This document shows positions 25,393 through 33,920 of a DNA stretch of 64,000 nucleotides, piece by piece. The stretch spans positions 551,577 through 615,576 of the forward strand of contig NZ_SNYW01000008.1 of assembly GCF_004363235.1 (NCBI RefSeq), written 5' to 3'. Made by a program: the position numbers and the translations under genes. Source of the DNA: Dongia mobilis. GTDB taxonomy: Bacteria; Pseudomonadota; Alphaproteobacteria; Dongiales; Dongiaceae. Position 1 is the first letter of the stretch. Each line of letters begins with the position of its first letter. The notes below the pieces were generated by a model. It was not told the origin of the DNA, did no database searches, and saw only the letters and a program-made list of their open reading frames with translations.

Positions 25393-26903
25393 CCCTCGCC
25401 ACCACGCAATCGCGCATCACCTATGCCGGCGACGGGGTCACCGCCGCCTTTGCCATTCCCTTCGTCTTTTTCGGTGCCGACGAGATCGAGGTGGTCGAGC
25501 GCGATCTCGCCAGCGGCAGCGAAACCGTGCGCAGCCTGGTGACCGATTTCACCCTGGGAGGCGGCGGCGGCGAAAGCGGCACGCTCACCGCCCTGGTACC
25601 GCCGCCACCCGGCACCAGCTGGACCATCATCCGGCGCACCCGGCGCACGCAGCTCGTCGACTACACCCCGAACGATCCCTTCCCGGCGGAGACACATGAG
25701 CGCGCGCTCGATCGCCTGACCGCCCTGGTGCAGGAACTGGACGACCGGCTCGACCGCACACCCCGCCTCAGCCCCACGGCGTCGTCTGCCGACCTCACCC
25801 TGCCGCTGCCCGCGGCCGGGCGGCTGATCGGCTGGAACCACGATGCCAGCGGCCTCGAGAATCGCAACCTGCCGGAGGGGGCTGCCGTCTATGCCGGCAT
25901 CGCCGACGTGCTCGACGGATCGTCCGACGATGCGGCGGTGACGCCCCGGGGGCTCGCCGCCCTCTGGCGACAGGGTGCCGCCATCGCCAGTGCCGCCACG
26001 CTGGCCGAGCCCGCGTCCCTTGCCCGCGGCGGCTATCATCATGTCAGCGGCGCCAGCACGATCGGCGCATTCTGGGCGGGCGCTCCTGCCGGCACGGTGG
26101 TCGAGCTTTGCTTCGCCGCGGCACTGACGCTGACGCATGATCCGCTGCTGCTGATCCTGCCGGGTGCCGCCGATGTGGCGGCAGCGCCCGGCGATGTCGC
26201 CCGCTTCCGCGCCGAGGCAAGCGGGCTCTGGCGCTGCGTCTCGGCACCGCCGCGCTGGTATGTGGGCGGGGCCGGCCTCGCCCTGCCGGTCACCGATCTC
26301 GCCTCGGGCCACAGCCTGGCGGCGGCCGATCTCGGCCGCGAGCTCCGTTTCACCGCAGGCGGCGTCACGCTCGATCTGCTCCCGGCGGCTGTCGCCGGCA
26401 ATGGCGCGGTCATCGCCATCCGCAACGCGGCGGCCAGCGGCGAGGTGACGCTCGACCCCGCCGGGGCGGAACTGCTGGACGGCCTCACCCAGCGCCTGTT
26501 GCGCCTCGGCGACCAGGTGCTGTTGCGCTCTGACGGCGCGGCCTGGCAGACACTCGCCGGCGACTACTCGTATGACAGCGGCGAGCTTTCCATCACCTCC
26601 GGCGGCACGCTGACCCTGGCCCACGGATTGGGCGCGGCGCCGCAGGATCTGCGGCCAGTGCTCCGCTGCAAGACGGCGGAAGCAGGCTGGGCGGTGGGGG
26701 ACGAGATCGCCATCGGCTTTGCCAATACCGGCACCGGCTTCGGCACCCATCGCGGCCTCGGCCTGCGCGCCGACGCCAGCAACATCGTGCTGCGCTATGG
26801 CAGCGGCGCCAGCGCCTTTGGTTATGCCCATGGCGGCACCGGGTCCGAGGCCAATCTCACCAACGCCAATTGGCGCCTCATCCTGCGCGCCCGCGCGCGC
26901 TGA
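25389..26903 (+). CDS. Phage tail fibre protein
   Basis: The 504-residue protein begins with the T7 gp17-type tail-fibre attachment domain (residues about 1-140: RITYAGDGVTAAFAIPFVFF, then VDYTPNDPFPAETHERALDRL, quoted in part). Beta-rich repeats follow, with a C-terminal receptor-binding region ending in a Gly/Ser-rich GTGSEANLTNANWRLI segment. It would decide the host surface structure that the particle recognises. The start overlaps the previous stop codon. Confidence 0.8.
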   Translation: MTLATTQSRITYAGDGVTAAFAIPFVFFGADEIEVVERDLASGSETVRSLVTDFTLGGGGGESGTLTALVPPPPGTSWTIIRRTRRTQLVDYTPNDPFPAETHERALDRLTALVQELDDRLDRTPRLSPTASSADLTLPLPAAGRLIGWNHDASGLENRNLPEGAAVYAGIADVLDGSSDDAAVTPRGLAALWRQGAAIASAATLAEPASLARGGYHHVSGASTIGAFWAGAPAGTVVELCFAAALTLTHDPLLLILPGAADVAAAPGDVARFRAEASGLWRCVSAPPRWYVGGAGLALPVTDLASGHSLAAADLGRELRFTAGGVTLDLLPAAVAGNGAVIAIRNAAASGEVTLDPAGAELLDGLTQRLLRLGDQVLLRSDGAAWQTLAGDYSYDSGELSITSGGTLTLAHGLGAAPQDLRPVLRCKTAEAGWAVGDEIAIGFANTGTGFGTHRGLGLRADASNIVLRYGSGASAFGYAHGGTGSEANLTNANWRLILRARAR

Positions 26904-26932
26904 ACCGGGATCAGCCCAGAAAGGAGACCCAC

Positions 26933-27472
26933 ATGCTGCGGCATTTCGTGGATGCGGACGGCCGTTATCTCGGCGGTTTCGGTGGCGGCGCCTTGCCGGA
27001 CGACAATGGGGCCGTCGAGGTGTCGTCGGCGCCCGACCGCGCCGGCGATCGCTGGCTGGGCGATGCCTGGGTGCGGCCGCCAGCCGATCTCCGGGCCGAG
27101 AAGCTGGCGGCCCTTGAGCGGCGCTACGAGGCGGCGCTCGCCGCCGGCATGGCCTATCACGGCAAGGTGCTGCAATTGCGCGCGGTCGACCAGCAGAACA
27201 TCACCGCCATGGGGCAGGAGGCGCGCTGGGCGCTGGCCGCGGCCGCGCCCTGGCCGGCGGATTTTGCCTGGCGCATGGCCGATAACAGTTTCCTGCCGCT
27301 CGCCGATGCGCCGGCGATGATCGCGCTGGGCGAGGCGGCCAAGGCCGAGATCCAGCGCCTGCGCCGGGTGAAATGGGCCCATGCCGATGCGCTCGCTGCC
27401 GCCGCAACCGCCGCCGCCATCGCTGCCTACGACATCGAGGCCGGTTGGGTGCCGTTATCAGGCGGGACATGA
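26933..27472 (+). CDS. Tail fibre-associated protein, DUF4376-like
   Basis: The 179-residue protein has a short N-terminal beta region (FVDADGRYLGGF) and then a helical domain with AGMAYHGKVLQLRAVDQQNITA and WRMADNSFLPLADAP, typical of DUF4376-like proteins next to tail-fibre genes, where assembly help is assumed. The ATG at 26933 follows AAAGGAGACCCAC. The call rests on the pattern and on position. Confidence 0.6.
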   Translation: MLRHFVDADGRYLGGFGGGALPDDNGAVEVSSAPDRAGDRWLGDAWVRPPADLRAEKLAALERRYEAALAAGMAYHGKVLQLRAVDQQNITAMGQEARWALAAAAPWPADFAWRMADNSFLPLADAPAMIALGEAAKAEIQRLRRVKWAHADALAAAATAAAIAAYDIEAGWVPLSGGT

Positions 27473-27482
27473 GGTGGGCAGG

Positions 27483-27692
27483 ATGACCGGCGATCTTGAT
27501 GCCACGTCGCAGGCGATCGGCCGCCTGCAGGTCAGCGTCGAAAAGCTCGACCTCGCCGTCGAGCGTCTGGCCGACCGGCTCGAGGATCTGCAGCGCCTGC
27601 GCTGGCTGACCCTGGGCGGTCTCATGGTGCTCTCCGGCCTCTCCGGTGCCGGGGCGGGTTGGATCTCGAAGGTGATGCATCTGGGCGGGTGA
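27483..27692 (+). CDS. Small coiled-coil plus membrane protein (holin-like)
   Basis: The 69-residue protein has an amphipathic coiled coil (residues about 8-38, with SVEKLDLAVERLADRLEDL) followed by one membrane segment (about 40-60). Small proteins of this kind after tail-fibre genes often belong to the lysis module, as holins or pinholins, but the sequence is not diagnostic. Confidence 0.5.
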   Translation: MTGDLDATSQAIGRLQVSVEKLDLAVERLADRLEDLQRLRWLTLGGLMVLSGLSGAGAGWISKVMHLGG

Positions 27693-27716
27693 TCCCGCCA
27701 TCGAAAGGAGATCGAC

Positions 27717-27962
27717 ATGACGACAGCAAACAATCTGACGGGGCTCGGCGCCGTCAACAAGGCCATGACCATCAACAAGGCCTGGGCTGCGGCGATCGCG
27801 GCACCCTTGGCTGATTGGCTGGTGGGGCTTGCCGCCGAGGCACTCTGGAACGGGCCCGGCCTCGCGGTGACGGCGGAGGCGCGGCTGGCGCTCGTCTCCC
27901 TCATCGTCGGGCTGGTCGTCTATTGGGTGCCGAACCTGCCGGCGCAACAGGGCGAGGGCTGA
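27717..27962 (+). CDS. Putative holin
   Basis: The 81-residue protein has a hydrophobic segment at about residues 23-45 and a second, stronger one at about 56-74, as in class II holins. GAAAGGAGATCGAC precedes the ATG. It lies between a coiled-coil membrane protein and a lipoprotein, so a lysis module is likely, though no endolysin gene accompanies it. Confidence 0.55.
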   Translation: MTTANNLTGLGAVNKAMTINKAWAAAIAAPLADWLVGLAAEALWNGPGLAVTAEARLALVSLIVGLVVYWVPNLPAQQGEG

Positions 27963-27965
27963 GCC

Positions 27966-28322
27966 ATGCGTGGACTTCCCTTCATGCTCGGGGCGGCGAT
28001 GCTGCTCGTCGCCTGCGCCGTGCCGGATCGGCCGGCCGATCTCGGCGCTCGCCTTGCCGCCGCCAATCTGCTGGCGGGCAGCTTGGCCGCAGGCCTCGAC
28101 CAGGTGCTGGACCCGGCGCTGGGCGAGCCAGCTATCCTGCCCGGGAGTGGCACCGCCATCGCCCTCCTCGTGACGCTGGATGCGGTCGAACTGGCGCTGG
28201 ACGGCGCCGGCAATGCCTTTCGCGCGCATCTGCCGCAGCTGGCCGAGGCCAATCTGGCGGCGGCGGAGCGGCAGATGGCGGAACTCAAGCCTTTGCTGCC
28301 GCCAGCCGCGGGAGGGCAGTGA
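27966..28322 (+). CDS. Small phage lipoprotein
   Basis: The 118-residue protein has a lipoprotein signal: a short basic start, a hydrophobic stretch and the lipobox LLVAC with the acylated cysteine at about residue 17. The rest is helical and Ala/Leu-rich. In phages a lipoprotein next to holins is usually an outer-membrane spanin subunit, but the partner is not identified. The role is therefore tentative. Confidence 0.55.
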   Translation: MRGLPFMLGAAMLLVACAVPDRPADLGARLAAANLLAGSLAAGLDQVLDPALGEPAILPGSGTAIALLVTLDAVELALDGAGNAFRAHLPQLAEANLAAAERQMAELKPLLPPAAGGQ

Positions 28323-28323
28323 G

Positions 28324-28518
28324 ATGAACCCTGCCACCGCCGCCATCATCCTCCAGGGTGTTGCCGCCCTGGCTCCTTATCTCGCGCAGCTGGGCGCGCT
28401 CGCCGCCAAGGCGCGCAATGGCGAGGCCGTGACCGAGGCCGATCTCGCCGGGGCCGAGGCGGCCCGCCGCGCCGCCTTCGCGGCCCTCCGCCACAGGCTG
28501 ACACCGGGAGGGACATAG
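28324..28518 (+). CDS. Last small gene of the phage cassette
   Basis: The 64-residue protein is hydrophobic at the N terminus (AAIILQGVAALAPYLAQL), then helical and Ala-rich. No family is recognised. It follows the lipoprotein gene with one base between them and is the last gene of the cassette before the chromosomal cysD. No clear terminator is seen after it. Confidence 0.5.
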   Translation: MNPATAAIILQGVAALAPYLAQLGALAAKARNGEAVTEADLAGAEAARRAAFAALRHRLTPGGT

Positions 28519-28636
28519 CCGCACCCTTCCGGGCAGCGCCCTTTCCTTTTTCAGTCGGCGGCCATATTGCGGGACGGGGACCGATCCTATATTGACGGGG
28601 CCAGTCACCCATCACGTTCGGAATTTGTTCCATCCC

Positions 28637-29431
28637 ATGGACCATCTCGACCAGCTGGAAGCGCAGAGCGTCTATATCCTGCGCGAGGCTTTCAACCGCA
28701 TCGACAAGCTCGGCATGCTCTGGTCGCTGGGCAAGGACAGCAATGTCATGGTCTGGCTGGCCAGGAAGGCTTTCTTCGGCCATGTGCCCTTCCCGGTCCT
28801 CCATATCGACACCGAGAAGAAATTCCCCGAGATGTACGCCTTTCGCGAGCGCTTCTCGAAGGAATGGGGCCTTAACCTGGTGGTCGAGAAATGCCCGCCG
28901 GTCGAGGCGACCGATCCCAGCTTGCCGCCCAATGCCCGCTCGGCCGCCCGCAAGACGCTCGGCCTGCGCGACACCATCGCCAAATATGGATTCACCGGCA
29001 TCATCGCCGGCATCCGCCGCGACGAGGAGAGTGTGCGCGCCAAGGAGCGCGTGTTTTCCCCGCGCGGCGAAAGCGGCGCCTGGGATTTCAAGGACCAGCC
29101 GCCGGAATTCTGGGACTATTTCAACACCGACCTGCCCCAGGGCACGCATCTGCGCGTGCATCCCCTGCTTTCCTGGACCGAGCTCGACATCTGGAAATAT
29201 GTCCAGCGCGAGGGCATCCCGATGGTCGAGCTCTATTTCGCGAAGAACGGCAAGCGCTATCGCTCGCTGGGCGACCACGACATCACCTTCCCGGTCGATA
29301 GCACAGCCGCCAATATCGCCGAGATCATCGCCGAATTGGAGGCGACCAGGACCCCCGAGCGCGCCGGCCGCGCCATGGACCGCGAGACCGAGGACGCCTT
29401 CGAACGCCTGCGCGCTGCGGGGTATATGTGA
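28637..29431 (+). CDS. cysD: Sulfate adenylyltransferase subunit 2
   Basis: CysD makes adenosine 5'-phosphosulfate from ATP and sulfate together with the GTPase CysN. The 264-residue protein has the PP-loop SLGKDS (usual form SxGKDS), VLHIDTEKKFPEMY, GIRRDEESVRAKERVFS and the C-terminal DRETEDAFERLRAAGYM-type tail (quoted in part). ATG 28637 gives the usual N terminus (MDHLDQLEAQS); the open frame back to TTG 28592 is not needed. The stop overlaps the cysNC start. Confidence 0.95.
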   Translation: MDHLDQLEAQSVYILREAFNRIDKLGMLWSLGKDSNVMVWLARKAFFGHVPFPVLHIDTEKKFPEMYAFRERFSKEWGLNLVVEKCPPVEATDPSLPPNARSAARKTLGLRDTIAKYGFTGIIAGIRRDEESVRAKERVFSPRGESGAWDFKDQPPEFWDYFNTDLPQGTHLRVHPLLSWTELDIWKYVQREGIPMVELYFAKNGKRYRSLGDHDITFPVDSTAANIAEIIAELEATRTPERAGRAMDRETEDAFERLRAAGYM

Positions 29432-31320
29432 TGAACGTGTCACAACCCCTTGCGCGCGAACTGATGCGCATCGTCATCGTCGGCCATGTCGATCACGGCA
29501 AGTCGACCCTGGTCGGGCGCCTGTTCCACGACACCGGCTCGCTGCCCGACGGCAAATTCGAGGCGATCAAGGCGATGTGCGAGCGGCGCGGCATGCCGTT
29601 CGAATGGGCCTTCCTGATGGACGCCTTCCAGTCGGAGCGCGACCAGGGCATCACCATCGACACGGCGCAGATCTGGTTCAAGACGAAAAAGCGCGACTAC
29701 ACCATCATCGACGCGCCGGGCCACCGCGAATTCATCAAGAACATGATCACTGGCGCGTCCAGCGCGGAAGCCGCCCTGATGCTGATCGATGCCGGCCACG
29801 GCATCCAGCAGCAATCGCGCCTGCATGCCTTCCTGCTGAGCCTGCTCGGCGTCAGGCAGATCGCGGTCATCGTCAACAAGATGGATCTGGTCGATTTTTC
29901 GGCCGACCGCTTCGCCGCGATTCGCCGCGAATACACCGACTATCTCGCTTCCCTCGGCATCACGCCCAGCTACATCATCCCGGTAGCGGCGCGCGACGGC
30001 GACAACATCGCCGAGAAATCCACGCGCATGGCCTGGTATGACGGCCCGACGCTGATCGAAGCACTGGACAGTTTCCATCCCGCGGCACCGCTGGCCGAGC
30101 TGCCGCTGCGCCTCCCCGTGCAGGACGTCTACAAGTTCGACGACCGGCGCATCCTCGCCGGGCGCATCGCCAGCGGGCGGCTCAAGGTCGGCGATCGCCT
30201 CGTCTTCTCGCCCAGCAACAAGACGGCGCGCATCAGCAGCATCGAGACCTGGTCGGCGCCGCCGCGTGGCGAGGCCGAGGCCGGGGAATCGGTCGGCATC
30301 ACCCTCGACGAGCAGCTCTTCATCGAGCGCGGCGAGATCGCCAGCCATGTCGAGCGGGCGCCGCTTGAGAGCCATGTCTTCGCCGCGCGCCTGTTCTGGC
30401 TCGGCCGCGCGCCGCTCGAGATCGGCCATACCTATCGCCTGCGCCTGCAGACGCGCGAGGTCAATGTCACGGTGGAGCGGGTCGACGGCCTCTACGATCC
30501 CGAGCGCTTCACCCTAAATCCCGGCGGCACGGTCGCGCGCAACGACATCGCCGAGGTCAGCCTGCGCTCGCCCGCCCTGCTGGCGCTCGACGCCGCCACC
30601 GACAATCCGAAGACCGGCCGCTTCGTGCTGGCCGATGGCGGCAACATCGTCGCCGGCGGCACCATTTCGCTGCAGGGAATTGCCGACGAGCGCGCCGCGG
30701 TGACGGCACGCGCCGACAACCTCACCGCCGTCGCCCATGGCATCACCACCGACGAGCGCGCGCGCCGCAACGGCCATGCCGGCGGCGTGCTGTGGTTCAC
30801 CGGCCTTTCCGGCGCCGGCAAGTCGACCATTGCCATGGCGGTCGAACGCGAATTGTTCCGCCGCGGCTATCATGTCTTCGTGCTGGACGGCGACAATGTG
30901 CGGCGCGGCCTCTCGGCCAATCTCGGCTTCACGCCGGAGGACCGCACCGAGAACATCCGCCGCATCGGCGAGGTGGCGGCTCTCTTCGCCGAATCGGGGC
31001 AGATCGTCATCACCGCCTTCATCTCGCCCTATCGCGCCGATCGCGATCGCGCGCGCCAGGCGCTCGCCGCCAGCGAGGCGCCTGGGGGATTCCACGAGAT
31101 CTTCATCAAGGCAGATATCTCGACGTGTGAGCGACGCGATCCCAAGGGCCTCTATCAAAAGGCCCGTTCCGGCGAATTGCGCGAGTTTACCGGGATAAGT
31201 GCGCCCTATGAGGCGCCGGCGGCACCGGAACTGGTGGTCGATACCGATGCCAGCTCGGTTGCAGAAGCTGTGGATTCGGTCATCGCCTATGTGGAAAAAA
31301 TGTTCCGGCGCGGTCCCTGA
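29431..31320 (+). CDS. cysNC: Bifunctional sulfate adenylyltransferase subunit 1 / APS kinase
   Basis: This is a 629-residue fusion. The N-terminal CysN GTPase has GHVDHGKST (G1), the DAPGH motif and NKMD, and drives APS formation with CysD. The C-terminal CysC kinase (from about residue 450) has the P-loop GLSGAGKST and makes PAPS. The fusion is common in proteobacteria and feeds sulfate assimilation or sulfation. Start ATG 29431 or GTG 29428 are both possible. No cysH or cysIJ lies in the window. Confidence 0.95.
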   Translation: MNVSQPLARELMRIVIVGHVDHGKSTLVGRLFHDTGSLPDGKFEAIKAMCERRGMPFEWAFLMDAFQSERDQGITIDTAQIWFKTKKRDYTIIDAPGHREFIKNMITGASSAEAALMLIDAGHGIQQQSRLHAFLLSLLGVRQIAVIVNKMDLVDFSADRFAAIRREYTDYLASLGITPSYIIPVAARDGDNIAEKSTRMAWYDGPTLIEALDSFHPAAPLAELPLRLPVQDVYKFDDRRILAGRIASGRLKVGDRLVFSPSNKTARISSIETWSAPPRGEAEAGESVGITLDEQLFIERGEIASHVERAPLESHVFAARLFWLGRAPLEIGHTYRLRLQTREVNVTVERVDGLYDPERFTLNPGGTVARNDIAEVSLRSPALLALDAATDNPKTGRFVLADGGNIVAGGTISLQGIADERAAVTARADNLTAVAHGITTDERARRNGHAGGVLWFTGLSGAGKSTIAMAVERELFRRGYHVFVLDGDNVRRGLSANLGFTPEDRTENIRRIGEVAALFAESGQIVITAFISPYRADRDRARQALAASEAPGGFHEIFIKADISTCERRDPKGLYQKARSGELREFTGISAPYEAPAAPELVVDTDASSVAEAVDSVIAYVEKMFRRGP

Positions 31321-31607
31321 CGGGCCAGGCGCGACAGCCATTTTGTGACACTTCCAGTGGCCGCATCGACCGGGGCTGATTCGGCTTGCGTCCCTGGGAC
31401 CAGCCGCCTAAGTTACTCCCGCTAACAATTAATTAACGATTGGCGGCCGCCGCGCCTTCGGCATGTCCTGCCCGCGTTGATGAAAAGATTGGCAAAAGAA
31501 AATGCCAGGGGGGCCAGGCCAAAACCTTGGTCCGGAACAAGCTTCTCGCCAGTTCGCCCGCTGCAATGGCGGCGCCATGGCGGCTAGGGGTGGTTAAGGC
31601 GTCCCGG

Positions 31608-33284
31608 ATGGGGCGGGCCGTGGGGGATGGGATCGTGTTGACCGGAAAGTTTCCTGGAAAATTGAGAAACCGTCTTTCAACTGCCATCGGCAGGCATTTT
31701 TCACCGCGCGAGGTCATCCTTCGCAGCGACGGCAAGATCAAATATGTGCGTCTGTCGACGCGCATCCAACTGGCCGGCCTCGTGGTTCTGGGCGGCATCG
31801 CCGTTCTCACTCTCGCCACCTCGATCGGCCTTGCCCTGCAGCAGGTCAACCAGCACGGCCGCGACATTGCCGTGCGCGAGGCCGAGGGCGCCTATACCGG
31901 CCTCCTTGCCGAGGTCTCGAACTATTTCGCCCAGTTCAAGGACAGCACCGAGCGCCTCTCCGATGACGAGGCCTATCTGCTCGGCCTCTCCGGCGAGGAT
32001 GCCGGCACGCGGCTGGCGGCGGACGATCCCCTGCGGCAGATCGCCACCCAGATCGAAGGGCCCACCCCGCTGGCCGATGGCGAGGGCCTGGCCCGCGACG
32101 TGAAGAAGCAGGATCCGCTGCGCGACAAGCTGCGCGAATCCCTGAAGAACCGCCTGCTGGCCTTCGATGCCGATCTCAAGAAGATTGCGGCGCGCAACCA
32201 GTCGCTCACCAACCAGATCGCCGGCCTCAAGGCCGAGATCCGCACGATCGAGGGCGACCGCCGCCGCATGGCGGTCGAGCGCAGCGAACTGACGGCACTC
32301 CTCGAGCAGAGCCGCAAGAGCAATACCGAGCTGACCGGCCAGGTGGGCGATCTCAGCAACCGGCTTGCCGCCCTGCAGCGCCAGCACGACGTCGCCACCG
32401 ACAAGGTCGCCAGGCTGACCCAGCAGGTCGAGGGCCTGCAGGGCGAACTGACCGTCGCACAGGCGCGCAATGTCGATCTCTCGCGCCAGGTGGCGCAGAC
32501 CCAGGCCGCCCTCGCCACGGTGGTGGCGCAGCGCAACGCCCTGCAACTCGGCCGCGCCGACCTCGCCCGCACGGTCGACGACCTTCGTGCCAAGGTGGCC
32601 GCGGTGCAGGAGCAGCAGGCCAATTTCGTCGCCTCGGTCACCGAGCGCACGCGCAACTCGCTCGAAGACATGGAAAAGACCGTGGCGATGACCGGGCTCA
32701 GCGTCGACGCGCTGCTGGCCGCCGCCGAGGATGCCAGCATCAACAAGGGCGGCCCTTTCCTGCCGGCCCCGGAGAACGCCGAGGACGAGACCGAGCAGAA
32801 GCTGCTGGCCAGCGTCGCCACGCTCGATGACGAAGTGGCGCGCTGGGAGAAGCTGCAGGTGGTGCTGCGCTCGGTACCGTTGGCCGCACCGGTCGATCAT
32901 TATTACGTCTCCTCGGGCTTTGGCTCACGGGTGGATCCCTTCAACGGCAAGCGCGCCCGGCATGAGGGGCTCGACCTCGTCGGCAGCCTGCGCTCCGACG
33001 TCCTCGCCACCGCACCGGGTACGGTCGTCACCGCCGGCTGGAAGGGCAGCTATGGCCGCATGGTCGAAATCGACCACGGCATGGGCATTGTCACGGTCTA
33101 CGCCCATCTCGATTCCATTTCCGTGAAGGTCGGGGATGTGGTTGGATATCGGCAGGTGGTGGGCAAGCTGGGCTCGACCGGGCGGTCGTCTGGCCCCCAC
33201 GTCCATTACGAAGTCCGCTACAACGAGAAGCCCCTCGACCCGATGGGCTTTCTGAAGGCAGGTCGTTATGTTTTCAAAGGTTAA
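31608..33284 (+). CDS. M23 metallopeptidase with coiled coil (cell-wall hydrolase)
   Basis: The product is 558 residues from the chosen ATG. It has one membrane anchor (about residues 48-70), a long coiled coil (about residues 160-350) and a C-terminal M23 peptidase domain. The zinc ligands are present: HEGLD and HVHYE. Such enzymes cut peptide cross-links in the periplasm and shape the cell. The start is uncertain: the frame is open back to 31440, and GTG 31635 is also possible. The last 17 bases overlap the bactofilin gene, so the two act together. Confidence 0.82.
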   Translation: MGRAVGDGIVLTGKFPGKLRNRLSTAIGRHFSPREVILRSDGKIKYVRLSTRIQLAGLVVLGGIAVLTLATSIGLALQQVNQHGRDIAVREAEGAYTGLLAEVSNYFAQFKDSTERLSDDEAYLLGLSGEDAGTRLAADDPLRQIATQIEGPTPLADGEGLARDVKKQDPLRDKLRESLKNRLLAFDADLKKIAARNQSLTNQIAGLKAEIRTIEGDRRRMAVERSELTALLEQSRKSNTELTGQVGDLSNRLAALQRQHDVATDKVARLTQQVEGLQGELTVAQARNVDLSRQVAQTQAALATVVAQRNALQLGRADLARTVDDLRAKVAAVQEQQANFVASVTERTRNSLEDMEKTVAMTGLSVDALLAAAEDASINKGGPFLPAPENAEDETEQKLLASVATLDDEVARWEKLQVVLRSVPLAAPVDHYYVSSGFGSRVDPFNGKRARHEGLDLVGSLRSDVLATAPGTVVTAGWKGSYGRMVEIDHGMGIVTVYAHLDSISVKVGDVVGYRQVVGKLGSTGRSSGPHVHYEVRYNEKPLDPMGFLKAGRYVFKG

Positions 33285-33744
33285 CAAGTCGGGGCCGAAT
33301 GGCGCCGCCACGGATTCGACGCGGCCTGGCGGCAAATCCGGCGTTCCCTCCATCATCAGTGCCGATCTCAGGATCACCGGCGATCTGGTCTGCAGCGGCG
33401 ACGTGCAGATCGACGGCTGGGTGGAAGGCGACGTGCAGAGCCGCAACATCACCATCGGCGAAGGGGCGACCGTCCAGGGCGGCCTGCAGGCGGAATCGGT
33501 CCGCATCTGTGGCCTGGTCAATGGCGAGGTCCGTGCCGACATCGTGGTACTGGAAAAGACCGCCAAGGTGACTGGCGACATCCTCCACAAATCGCTGGCC
33601 ATCGAGCAGGGCGCTTTCATCGAAGGCATGTGCCGCCGCATCGATGGTGGCGTGAAGCCGGCGGCAACGGCGCCGGCCGTCACCCCGGCCGCCAATGCCA
33701 CGCCGGCGCCCGAGGCCGAGAAGAAGGCCGCCGCCAACGCCTGA
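33268..33744 (+). CDS. Bactofilin
   Basis: The 158-residue protein has the bactofilin core of about 100 residues, a beta-helix with regular glycine/valine turns (ISADLRITGDLVCSGDVQID, DGWVEGDVQS and so on). A proline/alanine-rich tail follows. Bactofilins polymerise without nucleotide into membrane-bound scaffolds and, in several bacteria, position an M23 peptidase. The gene overlaps the M23 gene here. A clear terminator follows. Confidence 0.9.
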   Translation: MFSKVNKSGPNGAATDSTRPGGKSGVPSIISADLRITGDLVCSGDVQIDGWVEGDVQSRNITIGEGATVQGGLQAESVRICGLVNGEVRADIVVLEKTAKVTGDILHKSLAIEQGAFIEGMCRRIDGGVKPAATAPAVTPAANATPAPEAEKKAAANA

Positions 33745-33769
33745 TTGCCGCGCGCGGCCGGAACGAAAA

Positions 33770-33807
33770 AGCCCCCGCCGGCTGCCCGCCGGCGGGGGCT
33801 TTGTCTT
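33770..33807 (+). terminator. Rho-independent terminator after the bactofilin gene
   Basis: A 13-bp perfect stem (33770-33782 with 33788-33800) and a 5-base loop are followed by TTGTCTT. It ends the M23-bactofilin operon. Confidence 0.85.
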
Positions 33808-33861
33808 GGGGCGCTTTGTGTTTGGGGCGCTTTGTGTTTGGGGCGCTTTGTGTTTGGGGCG
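33808..33861. repeat. 16-bp tandem repeat, 3.4 copies
   Basis: The unit GGGGCGCTTTGTGTTT is repeated three times exactly (33808-33823, 33824-33839, 33840-33855), plus a partial copy GGGGCG. It begins right after the T run of the bactofilin terminator. Confidence 0.9.
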
Positions 33862-33920
33862 TGGGCCCGGGCGGCCCCGGGCTTGACGCGTGTGACGCCC
33901 GACCTTGCGCGTGCGACGCC

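Noticed and set aside
28519..28636. Promoter for cysD (TTGCGG...TATATT)
   Set aside because: The spacer is only 15 bases and the -35 is poor; not listed as a feature.
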